64,000 nucleotides of DNA from Kuschelorhynchus macadamiae (taxonomy: Eukaryota; Arthropoda; Insecta; Coleoptera; Curculionidae): assembly GCA_030620095.1 (NCBI GenBank), contig JAUTXW010004470.1, positions 310,001-374,000 of the forward strand, written 5' to 3'. Below the pieces are notes generated by a model that was not told the origin of the DNA, did not search any database, and saw only the letters and a program-made list of their open reading frames with translations. Shown piece after piece: positions 21,344 through 33,752 of the stretch. Within the stretch, counting starts at the first letter, position 1; every line of letters starts with the position of its first letter. Both the position numbers and the translations under genes were made by a program.

Positions 21344-23462
21344 TTGTTGGTTTGGATGTCTTTTAAATTTACTCACACCATCGTAAGATATCTATTTGCA
21401 CATTTTACAGACTTTAAGGATCTTTTTGTAGATAAAAATTTTGATGTCATTGCAATCACCGAAAGTTGGCACAATCCAAATATTAGCACTGATGCAATTA
21501 ACTTACCTAATTATAATGTTGTGAGAAATGATCGTAATTTGCGTAGAGGAGGCGGAGTTGTTGCCTACGTTAAAAGAGGGTTAAAGTACGAGGTAACACT
21601 TAGTGAATCTAATGAATATTTGGAGAGCATCTGGTTGAAATTGCATATTGCGGCAGAAATAGATGCATTTGGAATAATTTATAGACCACCAACCACAGAT
21701 ACTGCACCTTTTTTTGGTACTTTTAAACAAAATCTAATTAATATCTTTACTAACTATGACAATATACACTGTATGGGAGATTTTAATATTGATTTCCTGA
21801 GAATAAACAACTCATTAAGCCATCAATTATTATCAATAGTTAAATCCCCAAACTTAAGTCAAATAATAACAGAACCCACTCATGTGAATAATTATCAATC
21901 TCCTTAATTGACCTCATTTTTACAAACTCATGCAATATTATTAACAAAGAAACTTTCGATTGCCCCTTTTCGGATCATTTAGCAGTTTTCTGCAAAATAA
22001 AGTACTCTTCAATTACAGAAATACCTGGCAAAATAACGTTTAGGTCCTTAAAAAATATTAACTTAGAATACTTTCAACGCGATCTAGAAATGCTTCCACT
22101 AGACCTTATTTATACCATAAATGACATTGATGACAAAATTTATTTTTTAAATCATACGTTACTAGACTTATTTGATCATCATGCGCCGGCATGAACTCTC
22201 TCCACATGCAGAAATATGTTTAACCCTTGGATAACGAACACCATAAAAATTTTGCAAAAACTTAGAAATAAGGCATTGAAAGATTTTAAAATACTAGATC
22301 CACATCTAAATGGGAATATTACAAACAGCTGAGGAATTATACTAACTCCGCAATTAGGAATGAAAAAAAATTACAAAACTTCATTTAGGAATTCAACAAT
22401 CAAAGAAAAATGGAGGGAACTGAACAAACTTAGACCTTCAAAACTAAAACATATACCTGACTCGTTTAAAAATGTTAACAACTTTAATAAATATTTTGTC
22501 AGTTCTCCCAAGAATACTGACACGAGTAACGATAAGCTTGTAAACTCGAAATGTGAAAGCAAATACACTTAATTTGTTTGAATTTCGGGAAGTAGGATGT
22601 AGTAAAATTTTATCTATACTCTTAAAAATAAAAACAAAAGCTTTTGGCGCGAATCAAATTCGTAGATACGTGGAAACTAACAATATTTTGTCCCCAAAGC
22701 AATCAGGTTTCAGAGGTAGCTACAGCTGTACCTCTGCAATGGCTGATATAACAGATGATATCTTTCGTAACTGCGACAATAATGAAATAACTGCCTTAAT
22801 ATTGTTGGATTTCACAAAAGCATTTGACTTCGTAAATCATAAAATATTGATATCACTTTTATATTATATTGGTTTCTCTGAGCATGCTTCAAATTGAATC
22901 AAGTCATTTTTAAGTGGTAGAACTCAACGAGTTAAAATAGATAATAATGTATCCGATTCTCTCAATGTTATAACTGGAGTTCCTCAGGGAAGTATTTTAG
23001 GTCTCCTATTATTTAGTATATATACATCCACTTTTTTCTTACATCTTAAATACACCAATTACCATTTATATGCAGACGACACACAACTCTACCTTTCTTT
23101 TAAACCATCTGAATATATTGCTGCAGAAAACAAGGTTTACTCTGATTTAAATGACATTTTGAAAATATCTTCCGATCACAACTTAAAACTCAATCCATCT
23201 AAATCAACAGTTATATTAATTGGCAACAGGACATTAACTGCAAATCTCCGTAACATACTAAACTTTCGGATAGATAATATCACAATCCCAATTGTTGAAA
23301 AAAGAAAGAGCTTGTTATCGACTCTCAACTGCGTTTTAAGGATCACGTGACATATTTTAAAAAAAGCATATTCTGCACTGAAACTAATCTATCCACATAG
23401 ACAGTATCTTGAAAAAAATGTAAAAAAACTTTTATTATTATTATTATTATTAATATTATTAT
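21344..23462 (+). pseudogene. LINE ORF2 remnant: AP-endonuclease plus reverse transcriptase (CR1/Jockey-like)
   Basis: The apurinic-type endonuclease domain (about 21400-22010) shows VIAITESWHN, a GGGVVAYV segment, GIIYRPP, CMGDFNIDFL and SDHLAV, the active-site signature. Linker fragments lead to the reverse transcriptase (about 22600-23400) with PKQSGFRGSYSC, LILLDFTKAFDFVNHK (motif A), ITGVPQGSILG (motif B) and LYADDTQLYL (motif C). The N-terminal fingers of RT are largely deleted near 22570, and stops occur near 21905, 22195, 22330, 22570, 22896 and 23350. The copy ends in a (TTA)n run at 23431-23462, a typical LINE 3' tail. Confidence 0.85.
23431..23462 (+). repeat. (TTA)n simple repeat, LINE 3' tail
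   Basis: An almost pure TTA trinucleotide run with one interruption directly follows the end of the LINE coding remains. Short tandem tails like this are common in CR1/I-type LINEs. Confidence 0.8.
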
Positions 23463-23544
23463 TTAATAAATACTTATAAAGTAACAAAAATTTGATGTTT
23501 TGTACTTTTTGAGCTTACGACTGGTCTTTTGACTACTTAAGATT

Positions 23545-24470
23545 GCTCGATAACTATCTGAACACATACTTATCTTATTTAGTTAATTACATTGTTTAAA
23601 ATATTGCAATATAGGGCACTCCGAAAATAAATAACCTATATTTAGGTCAAAACTGAAAAATTCGCGAATACTTGTTGATTTGCAAAAATGTACACAATTA
23701 TCACTTATACAGGGTGTCCAATTTTCGATGGTTTTGTGGAATATTTCGGTTATCATTGGATATACAGAGTTGCGGGTTTCACGACACCATATGCTACTTT
23801 TTTGTGATACTTAAAATGTCGTAAACAAAGTTTTCCTAGCCCACTTAGTTTTTGATATACCAGGGATTTCGTCAAAATAGCCCAAATCTATTTTGTTACA
23901 TATCTCAAAGAGTTTTAATTTTAGAAAAAAAACATTTAATGCAAAAGTTTGTTCATTTTTTCTTCTTTATACGATGCTGAACTCAGATTATGAATACGAA
24001 GTTTCGTCTTTGGGGCTGTATCATCAAAAAAAAAAAAATGAAATAACAAACCAGGTCCATATTTAAAAAGTTGATGATGAGGACAAAATAATTTTGGATA
24101 ATTTTACATAATTCTCTGTATATCAAAACTAAGCTCGCAAAGACAATTTTATTTACGGCATCTTAAATTTCACGAAAAAGCAGCATGATGTCGCGAAAAC
24201 CGAAGCCCTGTGTCCTCAATGATAACCGAGATATCCCGCAAAACTACCGAAAATTGAACACCCTGTACATGACGAATACAAGTAAATTATGTTACAGTTA
24301 ACGGAAATATTACCCATACATGAGGATTGTGTACATTTTTTCAAATCACGAAATATTCGTGGATTTTTCTGTTTCGACCTAAACATAAGTTATTTTTTTG
24401 GAGCTCCCTGTATTTTAAACAATGTAACTAAATAAAAAAAGTATATGTTCAGAAGTAAGCGAATAGTGTA
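23545..24470. mobile_element. Foldback / MITE-like palindromic element
   Basis: About 0.9 kb forms an imperfect palindrome. Outer arms share TAGTTA..ACATTGTTTAAAATA, a GGGCACTCC/GGGAGCTCC block, AACTTATGTTTAGGTC-type sequence and TGTACACAAT. Inner arms share ACAGGGTGTCCAATTTTCG and GAATATTTCGGTTATCATTG (23715-23760 versus 24215-24270). The centre (about 23870-24130) is unique and non-coding. The layout looks like one inverted-repeat element inside the arms of another, or one with compound arms. No transposase is encoded. Confidence 0.75.
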
Positions 24471-24689
24471 CAAAAACATGTAATTTTTATTAGTTGTAAA
24501 TATTTATTTAATATTAATAATATTTCTTTTGCATCACCATCGTATAACATATGATTTAACAGGTGAGTTTTTTTAGGTTATTATTACTCTGTAAAATATT
24601 TTAAAATGGAAAAGCTACTTTAATCTTCAAGTTGGTTAAATATCAAGTGTCGTAAAATCGTGAGCGCCCTATAAAATTGAATGCAATAT

Positions 24690-24742
24690 TACGTATAGTG
24701 ATATGTTTTAAGTAATAGTACGTATAGTGATATGTTTTAAGT
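24690..24742 (+). repeat. 29-bp tandem duplication
   Basis: TACGTATAGTGATATGTTTT followed by AAGT occurs at 24690 and again at 24719. It is a simple two-copy tandem repeat just upstream of the hAT remains. Confidence 0.85.
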
Positions 24743-24799
24743 TATAATAAATCAATTGTTGTTTTCCTAAAGGAATATTTTTCTTTAATGGAATTAAAA

Positions 24800-26776
24800 A
24801 ATGGAGAATACAGATTTTGTGAAATCACTGTTTCTACGCCTGTGATCCCCATAACGCCGACACTATTCATTGGACTCCTCTTTTTCTGAATATCAAAATT
24901 TGCCAAACAAAAAAAAGCGTGAAGAGGGCCTATAGAGGAGCAATTTAAAAATTACGCATTTTTTCCAAAAGCACATTCCATCGACATCAAAGTTGCCACT
25001 AGAATCAGAGCTACCATAAAGAGTCCGGTTCAGAATCTTCTTAGACTCAGATATTACCTTAAAATTCTAGCGAACAGTCCCAACCTGAAAAAAGAGAAAT
25101 TAAGCACTGGCGCGCTGTTATCAAGCGAATTTTTTATGCCGTTCAGTTTCTTCTTGCTGAATAAAACTTCTTTCCGTGGTGTTAATAATAAATTATTTCA
25201 GCGAAACAATGGCAATTCCTGTCAATTAAATTGTATAGAAATGATAAGAAAATTTGATCATGTTATGTCTGAACATATTTATAGGTGTCAAATGTCAGCG
25301 AATAAGAATATGACTGAGTATCTTGGGGATACAATTCAAAATAAAGTTATCAAATTAATATATGAAAGGTGATAATATAAAATCTAATATTTTGAATGGA
25401 ATTAAGAACGCGAAATATTTATCATACTACTTGATTGTACATCCGATGCAAGTCATCAAGAGCAAATTTCAGTTTCTATTAGATTCGTTAATTTAAAAAA
25501 TACAGAAGCTAGCCTTGAAGAACGTTTTATAACGTTTTGTTCTATAAGTGATACAACAGGTGAAGGTTTAGCAACTTTTTTATTAGAAATATTAGAAGAA
25601 ACCGTCTTAGAATATGAAAAGCAAATATAATGGTTTACAAAAATAGTTCTAAATATTAACCCAAGAGTTTTCTTTGTAACTTGTTGTAATCGTAATTTGA
25701 ATCTTGTTGTAAACGATGCTGCAAAATCAAATTTATTTAACGTAAATTTTATTAAACAGTTCAAGAACCTTATATCTTTTCTCTGCTTCAACTAACCGGT
25801 AGTCGGTTTTAAAAGAAAACATTACGAAATTAACATTAAAACCATTACCAAATAGCCGGTGGTCTACTCGAATCGATGATATAACTTCTTTGAAGTTTCA
25901 ACTGGGTGAAATGTACGATGCTTTATTTGAAATTTCTAAAAAAAAATTGATGACGCTACAAAATATTTGGCTACAACTTTAGTAGATAAAACTAAAAATG
26001 TATATGCATGTTAATTATATGGTACAAAATTTTAAATAAAGTGAATGTTGTAAGCAATTTTCTACAAACCAAAACATTTAATATTGCCCAGCCTATTGAA
26101 AGTTTACATAAATTGCATAACTTTTTAAAAGAATATCGATCAGATGAAGGTTTTAATGATATGCTTTTAGATGCTAAAGAACTGGCATCTTCCCTAGATT
26201 TTGATGCAACATTTAAAAATCAAGCATCTTTAAGACCACGAAAAATAGAAAAAAACAATTGTCCTACGTAAGCTATTTCATCAGTTAATGAAAGGTTAGA
26301 GCTTTTATCATCACATGCTTGTATTTTTGACTTTCTGTGTAATATTGGTAGTTTCAACGCACATTCTGAGCAAGATCAACTTAATTTATATATCAAACTT
26401 GAATCTTAAACAGATAACGTCAGAAATGAACGAGATAAAACTGCACAAATTACAGTTTTTGTAAAATTTTGAAGAGGTTGTTGCTTCTCCACTCGAAACG
26501 CTTAATTATATCAGGAGCAATAATTTAACTCATTCACTTCCAAACGTTAACATTACATTACGCATTTTGTTATCTATACCGGTCTTTGTGGTGACGGCTG
26601 AGCGATCACTTTCAAAATTAAAAATCATTAGAAACTATTTAGGATCCACAATGGCTCAGGAACGACTAGAAAATCTTGCTCTAATTTCAATAGAATCTGA
26701 TTCATTGGAACAGCTAGACACTGTTATGCTAATTGATCAATTTTTCGAAAATAAGGCTTTATTATATAGGGTGTGA
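24800..26776 (+). pseudogene. hAT-superfamily transposase (DUF4371/ZMYM1-like), decayed
   Basis: The N-terminal part (about 24850-25370) has an HWRAVIKRIF-like block, then a ...SANKNMTEYLGDTIQNKVI segment. The catalytic core begins near 25425 with ILLDCTSDASHQEQISVSIR (first catalytic Asp region of the DUF4371 type), DTTGEGLATFLLE and NINPRVFFVTCC...NLNLVVNDAAKS. The C-terminal hAT dimerisation region (26540-26776) is well preserved: TAERSLSKLKIIRNYLGSTM, QERLENLALISIE and a terminal FFENKALLYRV. Several stops and frameshifts separate these parts, and the Cys/His-rich DNA-binding finger at the front is not visible. The open frame at 25456-25791 (-) is only the antisense of this gene. Confidence 0.82.
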
Positions 26777-27452
26777 AATGATACCGTCATATGTTTGAAA
26801 AAGTTTGTCAATAGCGAGAATTTTTCTCACCTACTTTTAAGTTCTCTTGGCCAAAATGATCTTTGGTAACATACAAAAAATAATGTCTAGCAATTTGTCA
26901 TATCGCCATTTGTTTTGAATATACAAGATTTTTTCGAAAAAATCGAGAATTCTTACATTAATAATATTCTAACTTGACAACCTGCACTCTGTATATAAGC
27001 CGGACATTGGTCACTTGATTTAGAACCATTACCTTACCTGTACTAATATCTACGGGGCGACGTATACATTGTGTAATAGATATAAGAGACAAATAACGAA
27101 AATGGAAATTAAAATTTTGATAAAACTTCGTACACCCCGTTTCATGAAAATGTAAATTTTCGTTGGAATTACTAAAGGCATAAGTAATTATCATCAATCA
27201 AGCGACCAATGTTCGACTAATGTAGAGGGTGTCAAGTTAGAGTATTGTTAATGTAAGAATTCTCGATTTTTTCGATAAAGCCCTGTATACACAAAACAAA
27301 TGAAGATATGACAAATTGCTAAAAATTGTTTTTTGTATTTTGACAAAGATCATTTTGCCCAAGAAAAGAAAACTTAAAAGTTGGTTTGAAAAATTCCCAT
27401 TCCTAACAAACTTTTTCAAAAATATGACGGTGTAATTTCACACCCGTATAAT
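26759..27452. mobile_element. Foldback element with ~250-bp inverted arms
   Basis: Arms run from 26759 to about 27035 and from about 27165 to 27452. Shared blocks include TTTATTATA..GGGTGTGAAAT, CCGTCATATGTTTGAAAAAG, AATTTGTCATAT, TCGAGAATTCTTACATTAA, TCTAACTTGACA and GACATTGGTCACTTGATT-like sequence. The centre of about 130 bp is unique. The left arm starts at the very end of the hAT coding remains. No protein is encoded; minus-strand frames across the arms are shadows. Confidence 0.82.
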
Positions 27453-28110
27453 AAAATCTAATTCAATTTAAAAAAATTAAAATAGTAGCTTTTTTCTTAA
27501 AACATATTTGTCGTTCATATGCTCAAAACCGCAACCCAATATCTCTCATCTCTGAAAAGTTACAGCGATTTGAATTTTACCCAAAATTTAAAAATTGCAG
27601 TTATTGCGCACAGCAGTTTAGTTTGAATAGATAAGAATAGAATAGAATAGAATATTTTAATATCGAAGTATAAAATGACCAAATGATCCGCCTTTTGTTA
27701 TTAAGGTGTTTGTAGTTTTTTTGGTTAAATTTTATTGTACTTATATTTAATTTTTGTACGTGAAGTGTTATTATATTTCTGTGTATATAATATTTAGATT
27801 TTTACTGTAAGACTGTATGTATATGTGCTTTAATACATTTTAGAAAATGTACTTTGTCTCATGATCAATAATAAAATATTTATTGCATTTAAACTAAAAT
27901 TTTGTGAAAATGAAATGTTAATTGTGTACCCTCATAAAGGCGCATTGCAACATTTGCACGATGGCGCCAACATGAGTTGGCGTGGCCCTGCACCTCTTTT
28001 CTGGAAATAAGTCTTCATTTCCATGAATAGCCATTTCTTAGGATCAGCTGTGGAACCTTCTTGTGCTGTTTTACTCTTGGTGTCAATTTCGTGTTTGGAA
28101 AAACGTTCCA
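27453..28110. other. AT-rich spacer with an unidentified GC-richer patch
   Basis: Mostly A/T. The patch around 27940-28070 is less A/T-rich and its minus strand reads openly (27932-28171, including KTAQEGSTADPKKWLFMEMK), which is not a sequence I recognise. It abuts the Penelope pseudo-LTR and may be a fragment of another TE. Confidence 0.3.
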
Positions 28111-28111
28111 A

Positions 28112-28540
28112 TCCAATTATGCAAATCACTTCATTGAGACCGGTCATACCTTTGATAAAAACTTTACACAAAGAAAATAAGGGTCATAAATTGACTATAC
28201 TGGAGTCTCTAGAAATAAGTATAATCAAACGTTCAAATTGCTTGCTAGACGATCAGGTAAAACTCAACAAATACACCGCTGTTAAATATATTTTAATAGT
28301 ACTTAAAAATTCCCAGACTTTTTATATTTTTAGGATTTCCGAATCGTTGTATTCCACCTAGTTTTAAACTAAAGAGTAAATATTCCTTTACTCATTAAGT
28401 TTATTCATTGCAGATGTAACGTCCGAAGAAGCTACTGTGTAGCGAAATATGACATGTAACATTGTTACATGTTGTTAACAAATATAGTGGAGGTGTTTGA
28501 AAAAGAAAGTTTTGTTTTTACATTTTACATAATATTATTA
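28112..28540 (+). repeat. Penelope-like element upstream pseudo-LTR
   Basis: This matches 30226-30760 in the same orientation. It includes the C-terminal coding block (NKGHKL-ILESLEI-RSNCLL), the AAGAGTAAATATTCCTTTA block and the GTAACGTCCGAAGAAGCTAC block. Direct terminal pseudo-LTRs are characteristic of Penelope-like elements inserted as partial tandem copies. Confidence 0.8.
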
Positions 28541-30433
28541 TGGATTTCCACCGAGTATCGGCTGATACAATCGTATTGTTGAAAGACGTTTCAGTAAGCT
28601 TCCTAGGCAAATGGTATTTCAAACTACTTTTGAGAGTCGACAACTGTTCTCAAAACTGGGGTGTTTTTGACAATCGTTAAAAAAATAACGTGTTTCCAAT
28701 AAAACCGAAGAGTAACAACAAGAGTAATGCAACACAATACAGTTCCACCGCTAGTCTTAAGAAATGGCTATCCGCGGAAAAGAAGACTAAGTTCCAGAAA
28801 AGAGGTATATACAAGATCTACCGAAAAGTTATTCACACTGAACTTTTATTAAAATTACATTACATTTAATTTCACGAATTTGATCAGCATATAAGAGGAA
28901 AAGTCAACTATATTATACACAAAAATGTCTTAAACAAAAAAAGAAACGTTGTTCTCTAATACCTAAAAATAATGAACCATGAAACATGAAACCAAGTTCA
29001 AAAAAAATTTCTGACCACAAAATTTTTTGATATATTTTCTTACCTCTCTAGCGTCCAATTTTCAGATACCGAAATAAAATTATTAGAAAACGGGTTTAAA
29101 TACATTCAGTCATGAACAAACTCTAACAAAAAAATCAGAATTATTAGGTGTTGAAACTGGACTAGCCGTCAAAAAGACATTCCCTCATATATGTTTCTAA
29201 AAATTTCAACACTTATATGATGTGTCTATATTAACAAAATATTAGAATTTCTTAACCTAGACAAATATCACATTTTAAAACATAATCTTACAGATCTTTT
29301 TTAACAAAAAATTAACACTTGTATTTAAACTTGTCAGAGTTTGTTTGATGAAGTAGCAGTAAGTATACAATTATGATCCCACGACCACCAAAATTATATT
29401 TATTAACTAAACTTCATAAACTGGGATTTCGTATCAGATATAGATAGTTAGATATAGTTAATGAAATTAAAAATATTTACAAAAAAATCAGTTAATTGTC
29501 TTAAAAAATAAGAAATATTGTACTTAAATGTTTAGAACAAAACTATTTCGAATTTAATAATAAACTTTATAATAGCACAGAAAGTTTTATTATGGGAAAT
29601 CCATCAAGCCCCTTTACTTGCTGAAATATTTTTTTAAAAACATTTTACATAATGACATAGATATGTTGATGGTGTTTTAGCATGTTTTACGGGAACTGAA
29701 CGGCAATTAAATATTTTTCTCGAGTATATTAATAACTTTCATCCTAACATAAAATTTACCATTGAATTAGAATCTAACAATATTGTATATTTTCTAGATT
29801 TAACCATCAAAAGATTAAATAATAAACATGATTTATCTGTGTATCATAAACATTCACATACGGATACTACCATACACAATTCCTCAAGTCATCCAACTGA
29901 ACATAAACTAGCCGCTTTTCAGAGTATGATTCACAGACTAATCTACCTACCTTTAAGTAAAATTAATTTTCAGACCGAGTTAAACATTATCAAACAGATT
30001 GAAATGAATAATGGATATTCAATTAATATAACTGATAAAATTCTACAAAAAAGTTATATAAAAACTATAAACGAGAACAATCAAGTGCATGTATACCAAC
30101 TAAAATGTGGAGATTGTAACAAAACGTATATAAGTCAAACGGGCAGATATTTTAGACGATAATATATACGAACGCTATAAATGTTTCATCAAGGGAAAAA
30201 CCGAATCCACTTATGAAAACCACTTAATTGAGACCGGTCATACCTATGATGAAAATTGGAAAATTTTTAACAAAGAAAATAAGGGTCATAAATTGAATAT
30301 ACTGGAGTCTCTAGAAATAAATAAGCTTAAACGTTCAAATTGTTTGCTAAATGATCAGGCAGAATTCAACAATTCAGTGTTCAGTTCTCGTGGAACAAAG
30401 ATCCCTGAAGATGCCTCGTACAATCGAAGGTGA
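28541..30433 (+). pseudogene. Penelope-like reverse transcriptase with GIY-YIG endonuclease, decayed
   Basis: After a short non-coding leader, coding similarity starts near 28830. RT blocks present are IPRPPKLYLLTKLHK (near 29370), FNNKLYNSTESFIMGNPSSP (motif B region, 29550-29620) and RYVDGVLACFTGTERQL (motif C, near 29670). In motif C the usual YVDD is YVDG. The segment carrying motif A is deleted near 29430. The C-terminal thumb and linker continue in an open frame at 29839-30162. The GIY-YIG domain follows: VYQLKCGDCNKTYISQTGRY, with Ser for Gly in the YIG motif. The end lies near 30433 after ENHLIETGHTYDENW and ILESLEINKLKRSNCLL. Multiple stops make it inactive. Confidence 0.85.
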
Positions 30434-30760
30434 AACGTCGGATAGTAATTCCAATTTGACATGCTCTAATCCCAAGAACCTTGTTTTCTAATTCACCTCT
30501 GTTCAATATATTTTAATAATTTGTGATAGTTTAAGTTTATGGCTGGAAACATTCCTAGACTTTTTATATTTTTGAAATTTCCGAATTTTTGTATTACATT
30601 TAAAGAGTAAATATTCCTTTATTCTTTAAGTTTATTCATTGGATATGTAACGTCCGAAGAAGCTACTGTGTAGCGAAATATGTTACGTGTTATTAACAAA
30701 TATAATGGAAGTTTTTGTAAAAAATTGTTTTATTTTTATATTTTACATAATTTTAGTGTT
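30226..30760 (+). repeat. Penelope-like element downstream pseudo-LTR
   Basis: This is the counterpart of 28112-28540. It has about 110 extra bp containing the last codons and the GAAGATGCCTCGTACAATCG block, missing from the upstream copy. Confidence 0.8.
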
Positions 30761-33470
30761 TTTGGGTCGAATCGATCCAGAAATTGTAATCCTTATCCGC
30801 CATTTTGGAGTCGCCCGCGCCGTCTTGAATTATTATATACTTAAGTGTAAATAGTATACTACATAACAACTGTTGAAAAAGTTTTCAAACAAGGAGGTAT
30901 TTAACACGAGATATTAGCCGAGTGCGGAAATCCTTCGAGTTTGGAAACGATAACTTTGACATGAGTAATGTACACTATTTTTCCTAACGACCATTCAAAA
31001 TTTTCAATAGAATTATTATATTTTATATTTTGTGTATTCATCATTAAGTGTAAACTTTAAAGGGATATAATTAACCTTATAAAACGATTTATTAAATTCT
31101 TGTATAGTTTCCTAGAATTTCTGAAGAAGTCTGTCACGATAGGACTTTTTACCTTAAGTTTGCTATAAATCTTTTATGTATTTAAAATATCTTTTGTAAT
31201 CGGGAAAGTCTTAAATGTATTTTATTAATACTAAATGTCTAGAAAAAATATGAAATTGTTCCATAACATAACTCAATTTGAACAATATTTAATTGATTTT
31301 ATTTAATTTATAAATTATTTCAGGGAGGGGGCAAATTATTTTTATTAATTTTGTCATGTTTTGACATCAACACAAATTCAGAATATTTTTCTCTTAAAAT
31401 CGCACAATTTCTGCAGCTTTACAATATTTTCTAAATTAAAACCGACTGTTTCTAATACTCGATTAAGTAAAACTTAATAAAGAACAGTTCTTATATTGAA
31501 GAACCGTTATTACACTTTATGATAAGCGAATAATTCTTCATTTCGTAGTTCTCACATTAAATTGGCCAGTAGACAATTTCACAATGGGAAACCGTTACAT
31601 CAAATTACACGCATTTTTATTATATTGTGCTTTTTAAAAATGTTGCACAAATTTGATTAAAATTTAAGTACAATTATTTTTGACAAAAACTCTAAATACG
31701 TAAATGAAATTATTAAATTGCGTTGTACACTAGTGCCAAATATACAGTGTTTACACTCTATGACAATAATGGAAATTTGTTAAATTGAATACTCAATTTC
31801 TTATTACATATTTCAAATTCGCACAAAATTCTAAACAATTTTCACGTAGCATTTCTGTATCTTGGTTTAATTAATATTATTTAGATATTTATAATTTAAA
31901 ATTGAATTGGTTGTTTGACCTTATAGGACAAAACAACAGCACATTCACGATTTAGTTTTTCATAATCATTATTTTGGTGCTTTTAAAAAATGAAAATCAA
32001 ATTTTTTTAAATGTTGAATTAAAATGATAAATGAAAAAATGACCATAAGGAATATCATAAAAACTACAGATGTTATTGCAAAAATAAATTGTAGTTTGAA
32101 TTAAAGTTAATGAAAGGATGTTTTGAAATGAACAATAATAGAATTAATTTCGACATATAATAAAATTTGAAAATATGATTATTTATTTTTTTTAGTTTAT
32201 CATTAAATTATTCCAATGATTTTTCGTATTATTCGATCAAATTTGAAATAGTTTCGTTCAAAAGCTGCGCTGTTTGTGTTAATGTCAGGATAAAAAAAAA
32301 CACCATATAGAATTTTTGTAATGAAAGCAGGATACGTTTAACTGTACTATTTCAGTTTACTATGTGCAATATTTTGGTCTGCAAGATTAAGACCAGAGTA
32401 CAAAAACAATCTTTTTGAAAAGAATACTATTATTGTTATTAGAATATATTTTTATTTCCTGGCATAAATTTGTAAAAAAGTTATTTTTATTTCTTATAAA
32501 AAGGGCTGTAAGAGAAAATCGTATTCCGATAGGCAGGTCGATTTTGAGTGTATCTCATTTTGAGTGAATAGTAAATGATTGCGATTATGGTGAGCCTGTG
32601 GCCGACTCTAGTCATTTTTAGATTTTTCGACAATATCCTTAGCACCTGTCGCATGAGTACACGTAAGGGTTGTGTAAACTCTTGTAAGACTATTATCTAA
32701 ACAATACTGAACTAGACATTTCCAAAGTCAAAACGTTCTAGGGCCTTTTGCAAATTATCATCGTTTTCAATATATAATAATGAATTATTTGTCAGCAAAT
32801 GCTCTAAGGGTAATCTCTAAAGTGCAATGGACATTCAGTAGTGCAGAGCCGAGTCGCATATACGGGTTATGTGCGGCGCACACGGTCGCCAACCTCATAA
32901 TGGCACTGTATCACAAGCCGTATTGCTAGAAGTCAAGAAAACCTTTTTCGTGCCAGTACCAGCCTTCTTACGCAGTTTAATCGCTTTTAAAAAGATACAT
33001 TACATACAACCTTTCTATGGGTATTACACAAAAAAAAACTATTGTTGAAAATGAAGAAAATTACTTTAAAATCCCCGATATGATAACGGGGGGCCGAAAG
33101 CAGCATTTTTGTTCGGCGCGAATACAATTATAAAATGCTCGATTCTGGTAAACATATGTTTCGGTCGCTTTCTTTATTCTTTTTCTTTTTTTTTTCTGTA
33201 TTATTATTTATTTTTCAGGTAAAATGTTTACAAGTTCGAGAAAGATGTGTTTACTGTTTATGTAGTTGAAGGTAGTGTAAATAAGGGGCTTGGTAGTCTG
33301 TCATCCGCCGGCGGAGAGTCTTATCTCAATATCTCTGATGTTAGACTTTTTCGTCCACGTGGGCTATGGCATTATTTAGGTCTGATCAAGCGCTAGGGGA
33401 CCAGGTAGCACATGTCACCTGTCAATGTCAAAAACTATCTGTCAACTGTCATTTGTCAAAGTAATTTTTT
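30761..33470. other. AT-rich DNA without recognisable gene
   Basis: About 2.7 kb with no coding motif. A single YY1-like CCGCCATTTTGG occurs near 30800. A GC-richer patch at 32840-32935 (CAGAGCCGAGTCGCATATACG) faintly resembles the patch at 19014-19075. Several TGTCA repeats occur near 33415-33460. None is enough for a named feature. Confidence 0.4.
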
Positions 33471-33503
33471 GGGGCAGAGTCTGATGCAAGATGACATCAT
33501 AAG

Positions 33504-33752
33504 TTGCCACAATCAATGAATTCTCTAACTCTTAAACAGAAGGTCAGTATAATATGGCTACAATTTCATATCTGCAAAAAGGTAACAGACCACTACCATC
33601 TCACCGGTATGTTTCAAAGTGCGGCTTACTCTGTGAAATTCAAGGTTCGAGAAGAAAAGTTGGATGTTGATTATTTTTCAAAATTCGACGATGCCAAACT
33701 TCCATCACGTAAAAAATTTTATAACGATCTTAAAAAGAAAAATATTTTTTAG
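33504..33752 (+). pseudogene. DNA polymerase B fragment, Polinton/viral type
   Basis: An 82-codon open segment joins two separated blocks of the protein-primed polymerase family. The exonuclease-region zinc motif is recalled by FHICKKVTDHYHLTGMFQSA (pattern C-x2-C...DH-x-HLTG), and FSKFDDAKLPSRKKFYNDL is the block that normally precedes the DYxHA segment. The few hundred residues usually found between them are missing, so this is an internally deleted relic. A fuller relative is at 42.4-45.1 kb on the other strand. The element's other genes (integrase, ATPase, capsid) were not seen. Confidence 0.65.

Noticed and set aside
25456..25791. 111-residue minus-strand open frame
   Set aside because: It is exactly antisense to the conserved hAT transposase core on the + strand, which has recognisable motifs.
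27932..28171. 79-residue minus-strand frame adjoining the Penelope pseudo-LTR
   Set aside because: It partly overlaps + strand Penelope coding remains and no family was recognised; noted only as an unexplained GC-richer patch.
32840..32935. GC-richer patch resembling 19014-19075, considered as a SINE or tRNA-derived repeat
   Set aside because: Similarity is limited to short phrases; no A/B box pair, tRNA fold or poly-A tail could be identified.
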